DNA of 64,000 bases from Thalassotalea profundi (GCF_014653195.1 NZ_BNAH01000002.1:344028-408027); one strand, 5' to 3'; positions 45,818-56,690 are shown, numbered from the stretch's first letter. The notes: generated from the sequence alone by a model not told the origin. Numbers and translations are program-made.

Positions 45818-47127
45818 GACCCTGTAACACATTTTGTGTAACTGCCAAGTTTAAATAACATCTTTCAAACGGTCTTCGAATTCAATCATAAATCGATTCA
45901 AGGCCGTTTTCCAATTTCTTATCGGCATCGTCCATTTTTTCGATGCTTGCTCAATCGCTAAATAGATTACTTTCTTCGCTGAATCATCATGAGGAAATAA
46001 CTTACGCTTTTTAATCGCTTTACGAATAACACTGTTCAGTGACTCAATGGCGTTAGTGGTATAAATTGCTTTGCGTATATCCTCAGGGTAATTAAATAGC
46101 GTACTGACGTTTTGCCAGTTATTACGCCACGAGCGCGATATGTTGGGGTATTTGCTATCCCAGCGCTGTTCAAATTGCTCAAGTGACAACAAAGCGTCAT
46201 CTTCAGTGACGGATTGGTAAATACGTTTTAAATCGGCTGTGATAGCTTTGTAGTCTTTCCAGGGCACAAACTTCAATGAATTACGCACCATATGGACAAT
46301 GCAGAGCTGAATTTGCGTATCAGGGTAAACGGTATTAATCGCATCAGGAAATCCTTTTAGCCCATCAACACAAGCGATGAGGATATCTTTGACGCCTCGA
46401 TTTTGCAGCTCAGTGAGCACATTGAGCCAAAACTTAGCGCCTTCATTTTCTGATATCCACATGCCAAGCAATTCTTTATGGCCTTCAACATTGACGCCAA
46501 GCGCAAGGTAAACGGCTTTATTGATAACTTGTTTGTCTTGCCTGATTTTAACCACGATACAATCCAGATAAACGATGGGGTAAACGGCATCGAGTGGTCT
46601 CGCTTGCCATTCAACCACTTGTTCAATAACCGCATTGGTCACTCTAGAAATAAGTGTTGGTGAGACATCAGCATCATACATTTCTTTGAACGTTGCGACG
46701 ATATCTCGCGTTGTCATACCTTTGGAATACAGGTATAAAATCTTGTCATCCATCGAAGTAAAACGGGTTTGGTTTTTCTTAACGAGCTGAGGCTCAAAAC
46801 TGGAGTCTCTGTCACGAGGTGCGTTTAAATCAACCTCGCCATCTTCTGTACGAATGGTTTTAGGTGAATAACCATTACGGTAATTCTGATGCTCAGATTG
46901 TTCATGGCGGGCATAACCAAGGTGTTCGTCTAATTCAGCGTTAAGTGCTGCTTCAACCGTTACCTTAGTTAGCATTTTACGAAAGTCAGTTAAGTCTGCT
47001 TCGGTTTTAATCGATTTAGCGGCTTGCTTCGCAAACGCTTCAAGTTCTTTCTTATTCATAGTATGCCTATCCTAAACCCTACATGGGTATTAATGATAGG
47101 CAGTTACACAGATTTTGTTACAGGGTC
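45818..47127. mobile_element. Complete IS256-family insertion sequence, 1310 bp
   Basis: The ends are inverted repeats of about 29 bp beginning GACCCTGTAACA and ending TGTGTAACTGCC, imperfect in the middle. An 8-bp target duplication flanks them, as usual for IS256. One intact transposase gene fills the interior on the minus strand. Perfect target duplication and an intact gene suggest a recent insertion. It lies between the M28 lipoprotein gene and the RIO kinase gene, within a former terminator hairpin. Confidence 0.93.
45851..47059 (-). CDS. IS256 family transposase
   Basis: The 402 aa transposase (Mutator superfamily) has the N-terminal DNA-binding region, then the DDE catalytic core: first Asp in VYPIVYLDCIVVKIR, second in ILIACVDGLKGFPDAI, and Glu in TTNAIESLNSVIRKA. 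Length and the motif LGYARHEQSEHQNYRNGYSPKT are typical. The frame is intact, so the element may be active. Confidence 0.96.
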   Translation of the reverse strand: MNKKELEAFAKQAAKSIKTEADLTDFRKMLTKVTVEAALNAELDEHLGYARHEQSEHQNYRNGYSPKTIRTEDGEVDLNAPRDRDSSFEPQLVKKNQTRFTSMDDKILYLYSKGMTTRDIVATFKEMYDADVSPTLISRVTNAVIEQVVEWQARPLDAVYPIVYLDCIVVKIRQDKQVINKAVYLALGVNVEGHKELLGMWISENEGAKFWLNVLTELQNRGVKDILIACVDGLKGFPDAINTVYPDTQIQLCIVHMVRNSLKFVPWKDYKAITADLKRIYQSVTEDDALLSLEQFEQRWDSKYPNISRSWRNNWQNVSTLFNYPEDIRKAIYTTNAIESLNSVIRKAIKKRKLFPHDDSAKKVIYLAIEQASKKWTMPIRNWKTALNRFMIEFEDRLKDVI

Positions 47128-47151
47128 CATTTGGCTAATTATGCCAAATGG
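47127..47151 (-). terminator. Terminator hairpin interrupted and restored by the IS
   Basis: CCATTTGGC pairs with GCCAAATGG around TAATTAT, immediately after the RIO kinase stop. Removing the IS and one duplicate joins AATTACC (45804-45810) to it, giving a 14-bp perfect stem with the same loop. The original structure was probably a shared terminator for the two convergent genes. Because the target duplication copied most of one arm, a shorter stem persists on the kinase side. Confidence 0.75.
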
Positions 47152-47157
47152 TAATTA

Positions 47158-48021
47158 TTACTCCATCTCGTCAGAATTAGCCTGCCGAATTCGTTCAATT
47201 CGCGCTTCCTCTTCTAAAAATGCTGCTTTGATTTCTTCAAGAACGGTATCAACATCAGCAGACTCAGTGTTTTCTTTAAAGTAGCCTGTTAATTCTGTAT
47301 CGGGGGTCAACTCACCTTTTTCATAAAGCGCCCACATTTCATCGGCATAGCGCGTTTTTAATAATTCAGGGGCATATTGACTATAATATGTGGTCATATT
47401 CATTACGTCGCGATCTAGCATACTTTTAGCATTATTATTTGCCGCTGCGTCTACCGCTTGTGGTAAATCAATGATCACTGGACCATACTGATCAACTAAT
47501 ACATTAAATTCAGATAAATCACCATGTATAATGCCAGCACACAGCATTCGCATGATATACACCATCATAACATCGTGATCTTCAATTGCTTGTTCCGCCG
47601 ACATGCTAATGTCATTTAATCGTGGAGACACATCACCATTTTCGTCGGTAATAAGTTCCATCAATAAAACACCATCAAAGCAACCAAAAGGTTCTGGTAC
47701 TCTTACGCCAGCAACAGCCAGTTTATACAAGGCATCAACTTCAGCATTTTGCCATGCATCTTCTTGTTGAGCACGGCCAAATTTGGAACCTTTTTCCATG
47801 GCTCTTGCTCGACGGCTATTACGACTTTTACGTCCTTCTTGATATTGTGCCGCTTTTTTGAAACTACGTTTATTCGCCTCTTTATAAACTTTAGCGCAGC
47901 GAATAGTATCACCTGAACGAACAGTATATACCGTAGCCTCTTTGCCACTCATCAATTGCGAGATTACTTCATCGACTAGTCCATCATCAACTAAAGGTTG
48001 GATTCTTTTTGGAATTTTCAT
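47158..48021 (-). CDS. RIO-type serine protein kinase (PA4780-like)
   Basis: The 287 aa protein has the RIO kinase fold: a nucleotide-binding segment with SGKEATVYTVRSGD and catalytic-type Lys in CAKVYKEANKRSFKK, the HGDLSEFNVLV catalytic loop and the VIIDLPQAVD metal loop. The motifs GKEATVY and STFKxxxxY-type region are RIO1 features. Bacterial members are poorly characterised; protein phosphorylation is inferred. The gene is flanked by the IS and by a 337-bp spacer (48022-48358) in which only a small hairpin near 48100-48118 was seen. Confidence 0.9.
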   Translation of the reverse strand: MKIPKRIQPLVDDGLVDEVISQLMSGKEATVYTVRSGDTIRCAKVYKEANKRSFKKAAQYQEGRKSRNSRRARAMEKGSKFGRAQQEDAWQNAEVDALYKLAVAGVRVPEPFGCFDGVLLMELITDENGDVSPRLNDISMSAEQAIEDHDVMMVYIMRMLCAGIIHGDLSEFNVLVDQYGPVIIDLPQAVDAAANNNAKSMLDRDVMNMTTYYSQYAPELLKTRYADEMWALYEKGELTPDTELTGYFKENTESADVDTVLEEIKAAFLEEEARIERIRQANSDEME

Positions 48022-48358
48022 TGAGTAATCAACAGCGGTTTAAAAAATAATTATTTAACATTACGACCAATTTTTACTTCATGTTTGATGTTTTGACACC
48101 ATCAAAGAAATTTTGATGAATTTTTCAATTTTCTATAAAAAACAAATACAGTATAAACGATCATAAAATATTTTACTTTCTATAATATGTTAAACCCTGC
48201 AACAATATTATAGTGGCACATAGAAACAACCTTAATCGATTATTTTCTTTGCTAATCACTTTTATTTGCCTTACCAAAAGCGCATAATGCATCAGCTTTA
48301 TCAGTTGTATTAACCCTTTTATAATAACTTTACTATTAGATTACGCTTTCAACTTACT

Positions 48359-49138
48359 ATGAAAATATTTATTTTCTTACTTCTTTTTCCTATTTTTAGT
48401 TTTGCTGAAAGCATATCTGTAGCGCTTTATGCTAATCATGATAATCACATCAAGTATTCACGTTCATACAATCTCACTTGGCAACTTTTTCAATTAGCAG
48501 CAAAAAACGAAGGTATAACTTTAAAAACTAAACAATATTTATGGCTAAGGGCTTTAAATGCTATTGAGAAGAAACAACTTGATATGCTAATTGCTGGCTA
48601 CTATACCCATGAACGTGAAAGGTTTAGCGTTTTCAGTCAACCATTATCCTTTGATAATCTTTATTTGTATTCTTTTCAGCCAGAATCATTGCCACTGGAA
48701 GAGATTAACAAAGAACATAAAATAATTGGTACTACTACAAAATCAGTTGCTGATGGTTTAGCTAAAAGTATTGGCTTTAATAGTATTTATCAAAAAAGTA
48801 GCTCCGAGGAATTATTCGATCTACTCGTTAAACAAAAATTAGACTACGCTATTTTTACTGAATCTCTCGCCAACACATATTGTACAGTGAGAGCAAAAAA
48901 AATATTAAACAAAAACTGTATTTTTGCAGTTCAGCCTCCTTTGGTCACTAAAACCATTCATACTATCTATAATCAAACACCTAGAATGATTAGTATTGCG
49001 AAACGTATTGATTCAGCTATCGAAAAATTGATTAGTACAGGGAAAGTAAAACAATTATTTTTAGACGTAGGGTACAATGAAAAAGAATACATCAATTGGC
49101 TTGAAGAAAGAGATAAATGGATTAATAAAAGTACTTAA
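48359..49138 (+). CDS. Periplasmic solute-binding protein, family 3-like
   Basis: The 259 aa protein has a signal peptide (1-17, FLLLFPIFSFA) and a SBP_bac_3-like fold (RALNAIEKKQLDMLIAGYYTHERERFSVFSQP; a later hinge around YAIFTESLA). No transporter genes are adjacent, so it may be a stand-alone sensor domain or act with a distant permease. Similar orphan binding proteins are common in Alteromonadales. The ligand is unknown. Confidence 0.85.
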   Translation: MKIFIFLLLFPIFSFAESISVALYANHDNHIKYSRSYNLTWQLFQLAAKNEGITLKTKQYLWLRALNAIEKKQLDMLIAGYYTHERERFSVFSQPLSFDNLYLYSFQPESLPLEEINKEHKIIGTTTKSVADGLAKSIGFNSIYQKSSSEELFDLLVKQKLDYAIFTESLANTYCTVRAKKILNKNCIFAVQPPLVTKTIHTIYNQTPRMISIAKRIDSAIEKLISTGKVKQLFLDVGYNEKEYINWLEERDKWINKST

Positions 49139-49187
49139 CGTTTCCCTCGTATTGCTGCGAAGGAAAACTCAAAAGCCCAAGTAATCT

Positions 49188-49334
49188 CTATAAATCGCCA
49201 TCAGGAATATAAATAATTTCGCCATTACCCAATTGATAAGCGGAACCAACTTTTTTCCCTTTAACTTGAGAAACGTTATCAGAGCTTTCTGCTTTATAGC
49301 GTACAATTTTCCCTTCTTCTTTGGTATGCAACAA
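49188..49334 (-). pseudogene. Possible C-terminal remnant of a gene
   Basis: A 48-codon open frame (TTG start at 49334) reads HTKEEGKIVRYKAESS, then VKGKKVGSAYQLGNGEIIYI and PDGDL before TAG. The sequence looks like real protein with a mix of charges and glycine turns, but there is no proper start and the DNA upstream is AT-rich noise. It may be the tail of a gene whose 5' part was lost. No family is recognised. The rest of 49139-49790 holds only the rnpB hairpin. Confidence 0.3.
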
Positions 49335-49747
49335 TATAGCTTAACTGGAGACTTAGTTAGAGGCATTATTACTTTAAACAACGAAATTAAAATAACAAAG
49401 AAAATATTATCAACAAAATTTAAACGTAAATATAAAAAAACATCTAAAATGAATTAGCAGCCACAAATAGATTAGGTAGTTTATTCAAAAATAAAAATGC
49501 ACAGCATATATCAAAATACTTAGTACCAGCAATTACTTTCATTTAACTTAGTTGAATAATGCACCGTTAATCAAAACGTGTACCAAATTATTACTATTTG
49601 AAATTGTGTATAAGTCATATCAGGCAAAAAGTGTTGCTAAAACATATTTCTATGTGAATTTTTGAAACTGAAAAGTTGAAATAGGAAACAAACCGTATAT
49701 CACGCCATGTACTATTCTTTGAATCTAACAATTTGAAGTGTAATAGG

Positions 49748-49786
49748 TTTTAGTAAGCCGCTTGCAAAAACAAGCGGTTACTAAAA
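49748..49786 (-). terminator. Stem-loop at the rnpB 3' end
   Basis: TTTTAGTAA-CCGCTTG pairs with CAAGCGG-TTACTAAAA with one bulged base, a 16-bp stem just after the RNase P RNA on the minus strand. No long T-run follows, so it may act as a 3'-end processing or stabilising structure as well as a terminator. Confidence 0.6.
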
Positions 49787-49790
49787 TTAG

Positions 49791-50206
49791 TGAGCTGACA
49801 CATAAGCCGGGTTCTGTAGCTTTTCAAAAGAAAAGTGACAATCATTCGTCTAGGCCTTAAATCGCTCTAAGGCTCAAGCAACCTACCCGGTTTCCACGCG
49901 AGCCACGCGTATACTATTTAAAGTAATGAAACCCTATTTGGTCTTGCTCCGGGTGGAGTTTACCCTGCAACCAGCTGTTACCAGTGGTCCGGTGCGCTCT
50001 TACCGCACCCTTTCAGCCTTACCTGTGAAATCTCGAAAGATAACCATCGGCGGTCTTCTCTCTGCTGCACTTGTCGTAGGCTTGCGCCTCCCAGGCGTTA
50101 CCTGGCACCCTGCTCAATGGAGCCCGGACTTTCCTCCCCTTTACCCGTATATCTAATGCCGAAACAACAAATACAACGATAAAGCAGCGATTGTCTAGTC
50201 AACTCG
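49791..50206 (-). ncRNA. rnpB: RNase P RNA, class A
   Basis: Read on the minus strand the region contains the conserved cores of bacterial class A RNase P RNA: GGGGAGGAAAGTCCGGGCTCC, then CAGGGTGCCAGGTAACGCCT, AGAGAGAAGACCGCCGATGG, GTAAGGCTGAAAGGGTGCGG, GGTAAACTCCACCCGGAGCAA and ACAGAACCCGGCTTATGTG. The 5' GTTGACTAGACAATCG and 3' GTGTCAGCTCA pair as P1. About 416 nt is longer than E. coli M1 (377). It cleaves 5' leaders from tRNA precursors. Ends are estimated to a few bases. Confidence 0.96.
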
Positions 50207-50335
50207 CGGCGGATAATACCTTAAAAACAAGTTAATACCAATGAGTAAATCATCTCAAGATAATTTCCTATAAAAATCAGTAGTGATATATTAGCCCACA
50301 TTAAAATGGTAGAAATAGCGATAAGAGCTACATAA

Positions 50336-50989
50336 ATGACGATTAAACTTTGGCATTGCCACAACACTCGTTCTTTACGCGTACTTTGGGCATTGGAGGA
50401 AATGCAATTACCTTATGAATTACATTGCCTACCTTTTCCACCTCGCGTATTAGCAAAAGAGTACTTAGCATTAAACCCTTTAGGTACAGTGCCTTTGTTA
50501 ATAGACGACAATACCAATCTAACAGAATCAAGCGCAATGTTATTGTATTTAGTTGAACACTATAACCAAGGTCATTTTGGTGTTGAAAATAGTAATAAAA
50601 ATTACGGCGATTATTTAAACTGGCTTTTTCAAAGCGATGCTACTTTAACCTTCCCACAAACTTTATTATTACGATATTCACAATTTGAACCCAAAAACCG
50701 ACAAAATTCACAAATTGTTCAAGACTATAAAATTTGGTTTCTATCACGACTTAAAATGGTTAATCAACGCTTAATTGAGCAAGAGTACTTGGTTAATAAT
50801 AGGTTCACCATTGCCGACATTGCTGTTGGGTATGCACTTTATTTGGGTGAGTTATTAGGTTTAGCAAGTAACTATCAACCACAAACCTTAACTTATTTGC
50901 AGCGTTTAAAGTCACGCTCTGCTTTTCAACGCTGTGTTAAATTAGGGGCTGATATTGCTAATTATTCCATTACGCCATTGGAGAAGTAA
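50336..50989 (+). CDS. Glutathione S-transferase family protein
   Basis: The 217 aa protein has a thioredoxin-like N-terminal domain (IKLWHCHNTRSLRVLWALEEM; PLGTVPLLIDDNTNLTESSAML with the cis-Pro and the SNAIL-like ESSA segment) and a helical C-terminal domain (NNRFTIADIAVGYALYLG with the conserved Asp). It likely conjugates or uses glutathione; the reaction is not known. It stands alone between rnpB and rsmI. Confidence 0.9.
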   Translation: MTIKLWHCHNTRSLRVLWALEEMQLPYELHCLPFPPRVLAKEYLALNPLGTVPLLIDDNTNLTESSAMLLYLVEHYNQGHFGVENSNKNYGDYLNWLFQSDATLTFPQTLLLRYSQFEPKNRQNSQIVQDYKIWFLSRLKMVNQRLIEQEYLVNNRFTIADIAVGYALYLGELLGLASNYQPQTLTYLQRLKSRSAFQRCVKLGADIANYSITPLEK

Positions 50990-51025
50990 CCTTTCGTGTT
51001 TAGCTTTTAGATTCGAGTCGACACC

Positions 51026-51877
51026 CTAATCTTTCAGTTCTAAAGCTATTTCATAAAGTGAATTCTTTTTAATGTCATAAATATCGGCAATAATTGCGCA
51101 AGCAATTTTAGGTTTCATATGGGTAAGCAATATTTTGAGTGTTTCTATTGCTTTGTTAGGAATAGCATTAGGATCAGCTTTAAAACCTTCAATTATTAAT
51201 ACCATTTCGCCTTTTAGTTGATTGGGATCTTGCTCAAGCCACTTTAAAAAGTCACCCGCAGTATCACTATGAATAGTTTCAAAGGTTTTGGTTAATTCTC
51301 GTGCTATTACTATTTTTCTATCACTACCAAAAACTTCAACAATATCGCCTACCGTATCAATTGCTCGGCGTGGTGCGTCATAAAAAACCATGGTACGTGA
51401 CTCATTAACCAGTTCAGTTAATACTTTTTGTCTAGCACCTTGTTTAGAAGGTAAAAAACCTTCAAAAGAGAACTTATCTGTAGCTAATCCGGCGGCAGAC
51501 AATGCTGTTATGGCAGCACATGCTCCCGGAATAGGAACAACTTTATGATTAAGTTGTTTTAAATAGCTCACAATATGATAGCCAGGATCACTAATTAATG
51601 GAGTGCCTGCATCTGACACTAAAGCAATACTTTTGCCTTCATTAAGCATTTCTTCTATTTGCGTTTGTCGATAAGTTTCATTATGGTCATGTAACGATAA
51701 CGTTTTATTTTTGATCGAATAAGCAGATAATAATTTTTGGGTGTGTCGAGTGTCTTCACAAGCAATAACATCAACATGCTCTAATATAGTTAATGCTCGT
51801 TGACTAATATCAGCAAGATTGCCGATTGGCGTTGCCACTATGTATAATGTGCTTGGTTCGACAAATGTAGTAGTCAT
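51026..51877 (-). CDS. rsmI: 16S rRNA (cytidine1402-2'-O)-methyltransferase RsmI
   Basis: RsmI methylates the ribose of C1402 in the 16S rRNA P site. The 283 aa protein has family motifs TLYIVATPIGNLADISQRAL, CEDTRHTQKLL, SLVSDAGTPLISDPGY and FYDAPRRAIDTV-type segments. It is divergent from lpoA, the standard arrangement in gammaproteobacteria. Identity is secure. Confidence 0.96.
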   Translation of the reverse strand: MTTTFVEPSTLYIVATPIGNLADISQRALTILEHVDVIACEDTRHTQKLLSAYSIKNKTLSLHDHNETYRQTQIEEMLNEGKSIALVSDAGTPLISDPGYHIVSYLKQLNHKVVPIPGACAAITALSAAGLATDKFSFEGFLPSKQGARQKVLTELVNESRTMVFYDAPRRAIDTVGDIVEVFGSDRKIVIARELTKTFETIHSDTAGDFLKWLEQDPNQLKGEMVLIIEGFKADPNAIPNKAIETLKILLTHMKPKIACAIIADIYDIKKNSLYEIALELKD

Positions 51878-51968
51878 ATGAATTACTTATATTGAGACTC
51901 AAAGAAATGACGTTTATTATATACCACTACTGCTTATATACCACTATTGCAACGCGCAGGATTTAACT

Positions 51969-53808
51969 TTGAGCTTTTATAAAATAAATTGTAGTTTACC
52001 CAGTTTTTTATGCGTCATTTTAACAGGCTGCGTACTTATCAGTTGTTCTTCAAATCAACCGAGTAAAAGAATAAAAGTATCAGAACAAATTACGAATATT
52101 CATCAAGTTCAATCATCTATATTAAGTGCCTCACAGTTAATTCAAAATGCACAAGATCTGCCTGTTGAGCAAGCTAGTATTGAATTAATTTCTGCTAGTG
52201 AGCAGTTGCTAATTGAGCAGCAATATCATCAAGCTATTTGGTTAGCTCACCAATTATTAACATTTATTGAAGAGCCAGATAAGAAAATACAATTACAATT
52301 AATTAAATTGCAAGGGCTAACTTCATTACAACAAGTCGAAACCGCAACTGAAGTATATAATCTAATTGAAGAACTTCAACACAAATACTCTATTGAGCCC
52401 TCATTGCGCTACCTAACTTTAAAACAAGAATTACTTATATTACGTGATGATATTATTAGTAGCGTAGACGCGCAATTACACGCATTTGCTAAAAACAATA
52501 ATGTAACAGATAACGATGTAAATTTTATTTGGCAACGTTTATCTCACCTATCTAATTGGCAAATTGAGCAATTAGCTATGCGTAATCCTCCTTTTTTTAA
52601 AGGTTGGCAACAATTAATCAACTTTGCTTTTAAGTTTGGTGATAACAATGACACGTTTCAACGTTATTTGACCCAATGGCAGAGAAGTTACCCAACGCAT
52701 CCTGGCAATATAATTGTTCAGCAATTACAAACTACTTTAATTAATTCACAAATTAATAAACTTGAAAATATAGCAATTATATTACCATTGACAGGTAAGC
52801 AGGAACTCGCTGGCAAGGTCGCTCAGCAAGGAATATTAGCGGCATTTAATAATGATAGTGAGAAAACACTACATTTTATTGATGCAGAGCAACTCGATAT
52901 GGCGCAATTACCCCAACAGTTAACAGAACTTAATGTTGATTATGTTATTGGACCATTATTGAGAGAAAACGTTGATGCTTATTTAGCGTTAGAAGAATTA
53001 ACTATACCAACTTTACTACTGAATATTCCAAGTGAGTTAACATTAAAAGCGCATCAAGTCGCCTTTTCAATGCGTCCCGAAGATGAAGCTATTCAAGCGG
53101 CTACAACATTAAGTAATAAACAGTTTAAGCACCCATTAGTATTAAGCCATCGAGATAATGTTAGCCAACGCATTACTCAAACCTTTTTAAATACATGGCA
53201 AAAAATCACATCAACGACACCTGATGTCGTATACTTTGATCGTGATAAAAACATGCAAAAGGTATTAAAAACCAGCTTAGGTATTGATAATAGTGAAACG
53301 CGTATCAATAGAATTAAATCTCGCATTAAACAAAAATTAGGTAGCGAACCAAGAAATCGTCGTGATATAGATATGATTTATGTCGTTGGCTCAGTATCTG
53401 AGACTCGGTTACTTAAGCCATTTATTGACGTCAATATTAGCCCCTTTGCTAAACGTATTCCTGTATATGCTAGCTCTCGCAGCCATAGTGCTCAATCTGA
53501 TGCCAGTGACTCAAGAGATTTAGCGGGGTTAATATTCACTGAAATGCCTTGGCTTTTATCTAGCTCACAGCAAAACACTTCATTACACCAACTTAGCCAC
53601 AAACTTTGGCCAAACCGAAGTGATGGCCTGGAGAGAATCTTTGCAATGGGTTACGACAGCTTAAGCCTTATAGATAAGATATTTGCTATGCAACAGCACC
53701 CATATGTTCGCCATTTTGGGCAAACAGGTATATTGCAATTAAATACTAACAATATTCTCAGCCGAAGTTTACTTTGGGGAAAATATCAAAACGATAAGGC
53801 AGAAGAAA

Positions 53809-53825
<17 letters not shown>
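51969..53825 (+). CDS. lpoA: Penicillin-binding protein activator LpoA
   Basis: LpoA is an outer-membrane lipoprotein that reaches through the periplasm to activate PBP1A. The 618 aa protein has a lipoprotein signal with two possible lipobox cysteines (LTGC, Cys21; LISC, Cys26), an N-terminal helical TPR-like region (about 45-260) and a C-terminal type I periplasmic-binding-like fold (about 265-610, beginning ENIAIILPLTGKQELAG). The start is a TTG. Its 3' end overlaps yraN by 17 bp, and rsmI is divergent. Confidence 0.94.
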
Positions 53826-54806
<981 letters not shown>

Positions 54807-54807
54807 T

Positions 54808-55383
54808 ATGAAACTATCTAAGAGTATTGTAGTACTAGCTACGGCGGCAATATTACAAGGCTGTATGGCTGCTGCTGTTGTCGGTGTAGTTGGTGGAGCA
54901 GCTATTGCTACAGATAATAGAACAATTGGTACACAGATTAATGATCAACAATTAGAGTTAGAAGCCCATAGTGCTTTAAGAAAAGTTGAAGGTTTATCTG
55001 ATAATACAAATTTACAGGTCGTGAGTCTTAATGGCAGTGTTTTAGTTGTTGGCCAAGCCACTAATGCTTATTTAAAAGAATTAGCGATTAAAACTATTGA
55101 AAAAATCAACGGTGTTCAACAAATACATAATCAAATTCGTATTAGTAATTTAACGGCCATTACAACGCGTAGTAACGATGTGTGGATTACATCAAAAGTT
55201 AAAACAGCTATTTTCAAAAGTAACTCTCTTGATGCATCAAACGTTAAAGTCATCACTGAAAATGGGGAAGTTTTTCTCATGGGCCTAGTGAAAAAACAAG
55301 ACGGTGATAAGGCTGTAGAAATAGCTCGTAATGTTGGCGGCGTTAACCGCGTATTTAAAATGTTTGAATATATCAGTGAATAA
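54808..55383 (+). CDS. dolP: BON domain lipoprotein DolP (YraP)
   Basis: The 191 aa protein has a lipobox (LQGC, Cys19) and two BON domains (about 48-112 and 125-190), which bind acidic phospholipids. DolP sits in the outer membrane and helps maintain envelope integrity. In E. coli it is a sigma-E regulon member. It is the last gene of lpoA-yraN-diaA-dolP and is followed by a bidirectional terminator. Confidence 0.95.
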   Translation: MKLSKSIVVLATAAILQGCMAAAVVGVVGGAAIATDNRTIGTQINDQQLELEAHSALRKVEGLSDNTNLQVVSLNGSVLVVGQATNAYLKELAIKTIEKINGVQQIHNQIRISNLTAITTRSNDVWITSKVKTAIFKSNSLDASNVKVITENGEVFLMGLVKKQDGDKAVEIARNVGGVNRVFKMFEYISE

Positions 55384-55430
55384 GTTCTTACTGTACTCGT
55401 CTTAAAGTTCACTAAAATTAGCGGCTTAAA

Positions 55431-55463
55431 TATAAAAATCCACCAAAAAGGTGGATTTTTATA
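55431..55463. terminator. Bidirectional terminator between dolP and sspB
   Basis: TATAAAAATCCACC pairs with its perfect complement around AAAAA. T-runs occur on both strands, so it can end both convergent transcripts. Confidence 0.9.
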
Positions 55464-55486
55464 TTAAGTAATACGCTATAGTTCAG

Positions 55487-55948
55487 CTATTTAATCACTT
55501 TTAAACTCGGGCGTGACTTTTCACTTTTAGACTTAGTTTCAGCTTTACTTTTTTCACTTGTTGAGCAGTCAACACTCTTTAATTCACTGGCTATCGTTTT
55601 TGACGACGCCTGCTCTTCAACTTCAGGGTGTTCAATTGGTAATTGAGTACCAGCACCGTTTTCTTTCGCATAAATTGCTGCTACAGCACCATAAGGAATA
55701 ACTAAATGTTCAAGTTTTCCTGCAAACCGTGCACTGAATTCAATTTGATCACCCAGCATTGAAATTGCACCAACAGCTGAAGATGAGATATTTAAAGTTA
55801 TTTGACCATCATTTACGAAAGCCATCGGCACTATCACGCCATAAACTGAAACATCAGCAACAATGTAAGGTGTTAATTCATTATCTGAGATCCAATCGTA
55901 AAAAGCCCTAACAATATAAGGCTTAGTCGATGTCATTTTATCTGTCAT
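55487..55948 (-). CDS. sspB: ClpXP protease specificity-enhancing factor SspB
   Basis: SspB tethers ssrA-tagged proteins to ClpXP. The 153 aa protein has the folded N-terminal domain (KPYIVRAFYDWISDNELTPYIVAD; ISMLGDQIEFSARFAGK) and a flexible tail ending PSLKVIK, the typical ClpX-binding end. It abuts sspA (the start and stop touch at 55948). Confidence 0.96.
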   Translation of the reverse strand: MTDKMTSTKPYIVRAFYDWISDNELTPYIVADVSVYGVIVPMAFVNDGQITLNISSSAVGAISMLGDQIEFSARFAGKLEHLVIPYGAVAAIYAKENGAGTQLPIEHPEVEEQASSKTIASELKSVDCSTSEKSKAETKSKSEKSRPSLKVIK

Positions 55949-56589
55949 TAACCTTCATGACCAAAACGTAGTTCACGCTCAGCTTCTGTTAATGAAGCTT
56001 GAAATGATTCACGTTCAAACAATTTAAGCATGTATGACTTCATTTCTTTAGAACCCTGTCCATCCAACTCAATTCCCATTGCAGGTAAACGCCATAATAA
56101 AGGAGCTAAATAACAATCCACTAAACTAAATTCTTCACTCATAAAATAAGGCGCTTCATTAAGAATAGGCGCTACGCTCAATAAGCTTTCTTTTAATTCC
56201 AAGCGAGCTTTTTCAGCTTCATCTGCAGGTCCATCTAAAATAATTTTAGCTAGACTATACCAGTCATTTTCAATGCGGTGCATCATTAATCGACTACGAC
56301 CACGTGATACCGGATAAACAGGCATCAATGGTGGGTGAGGAAAGCGCTCATCTAAATATTCAATAATAATTGAAGCTTCATATAATGCTAATTCTCGGTC
56401 AATTAAAGTAGGAACTGTACCGTACGGGTTTAGATCTAAAAGATCTTCAGGCAAATTAGCCAAATCCACTAAATGTATGTCTACACCAACGCCTTTTTCC
56501 GCCAACACAATACGTGTTTGATGGCTATACATATTATCTGCATGTGAATATAACGTCATCACAGAGCGTTTGTTTGCAGCAACGGCCAT
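55948..56589 (-). CDS. sspA: Stringent starvation protein A
   Basis: SspA is an RNA polymerase-associated protein with a GST-like fold, involved in stationary-phase and acid-stress expression. The 213 aa product shows the thioredoxin-like half (MTLYSHADNMYSHQTRIVLAEKG; DLNPYGTVPTLIDRELALYE) and the helical half, including the PHPPLMPVYPVSRGRSRLMMHRI surface loop characteristic of SspA. It lies upstream of sspB in the same operon, after petC. Confidence 0.96.
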   Translation of the reverse strand: MAVAANKRSVMTLYSHADNMYSHQTRIVLAEKGVGVDIHLVDLANLPEDLLDLNPYGTVPTLIDRELALYEASIIIEYLDERFPHPPLMPVYPVSRGRSRLMMHRIENDWYSLAKIILDGPADEAEKARLELKESLLSVAPILNEAPYFMSEEFSLVDCYLAPLLWRLPAMGIELDGQGSKEMKSYMLKLFERESFQASLTEAERELRFGHEG

Positions 56590-56624
56590 TTCGCCTCCAA
56601 TAATTCAAATAATGTAAAACTAAT

Positions 56625-56647
56625 AAAGGGGGCTATATGCCCCCAAA
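56625..56647 (-). terminator. Probable terminator of petABC
   Basis: GGGGGC pairs with GCCCCC around five bases, followed on the minus strand by TTTATTAGTTTT. It lies between petC and sspA. Confidence 0.6.
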
Positions 56648-56690
56648 GAAAGATGTTATCTCCACTTATATAAAAGTGGATTATTCACAT

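Noticed and set aside
49926..50156. 76-aa open frame on the plus strand
   Set aside because: It lies wholly within the complement of the RNase P RNA gene and has no ribosome binding site.
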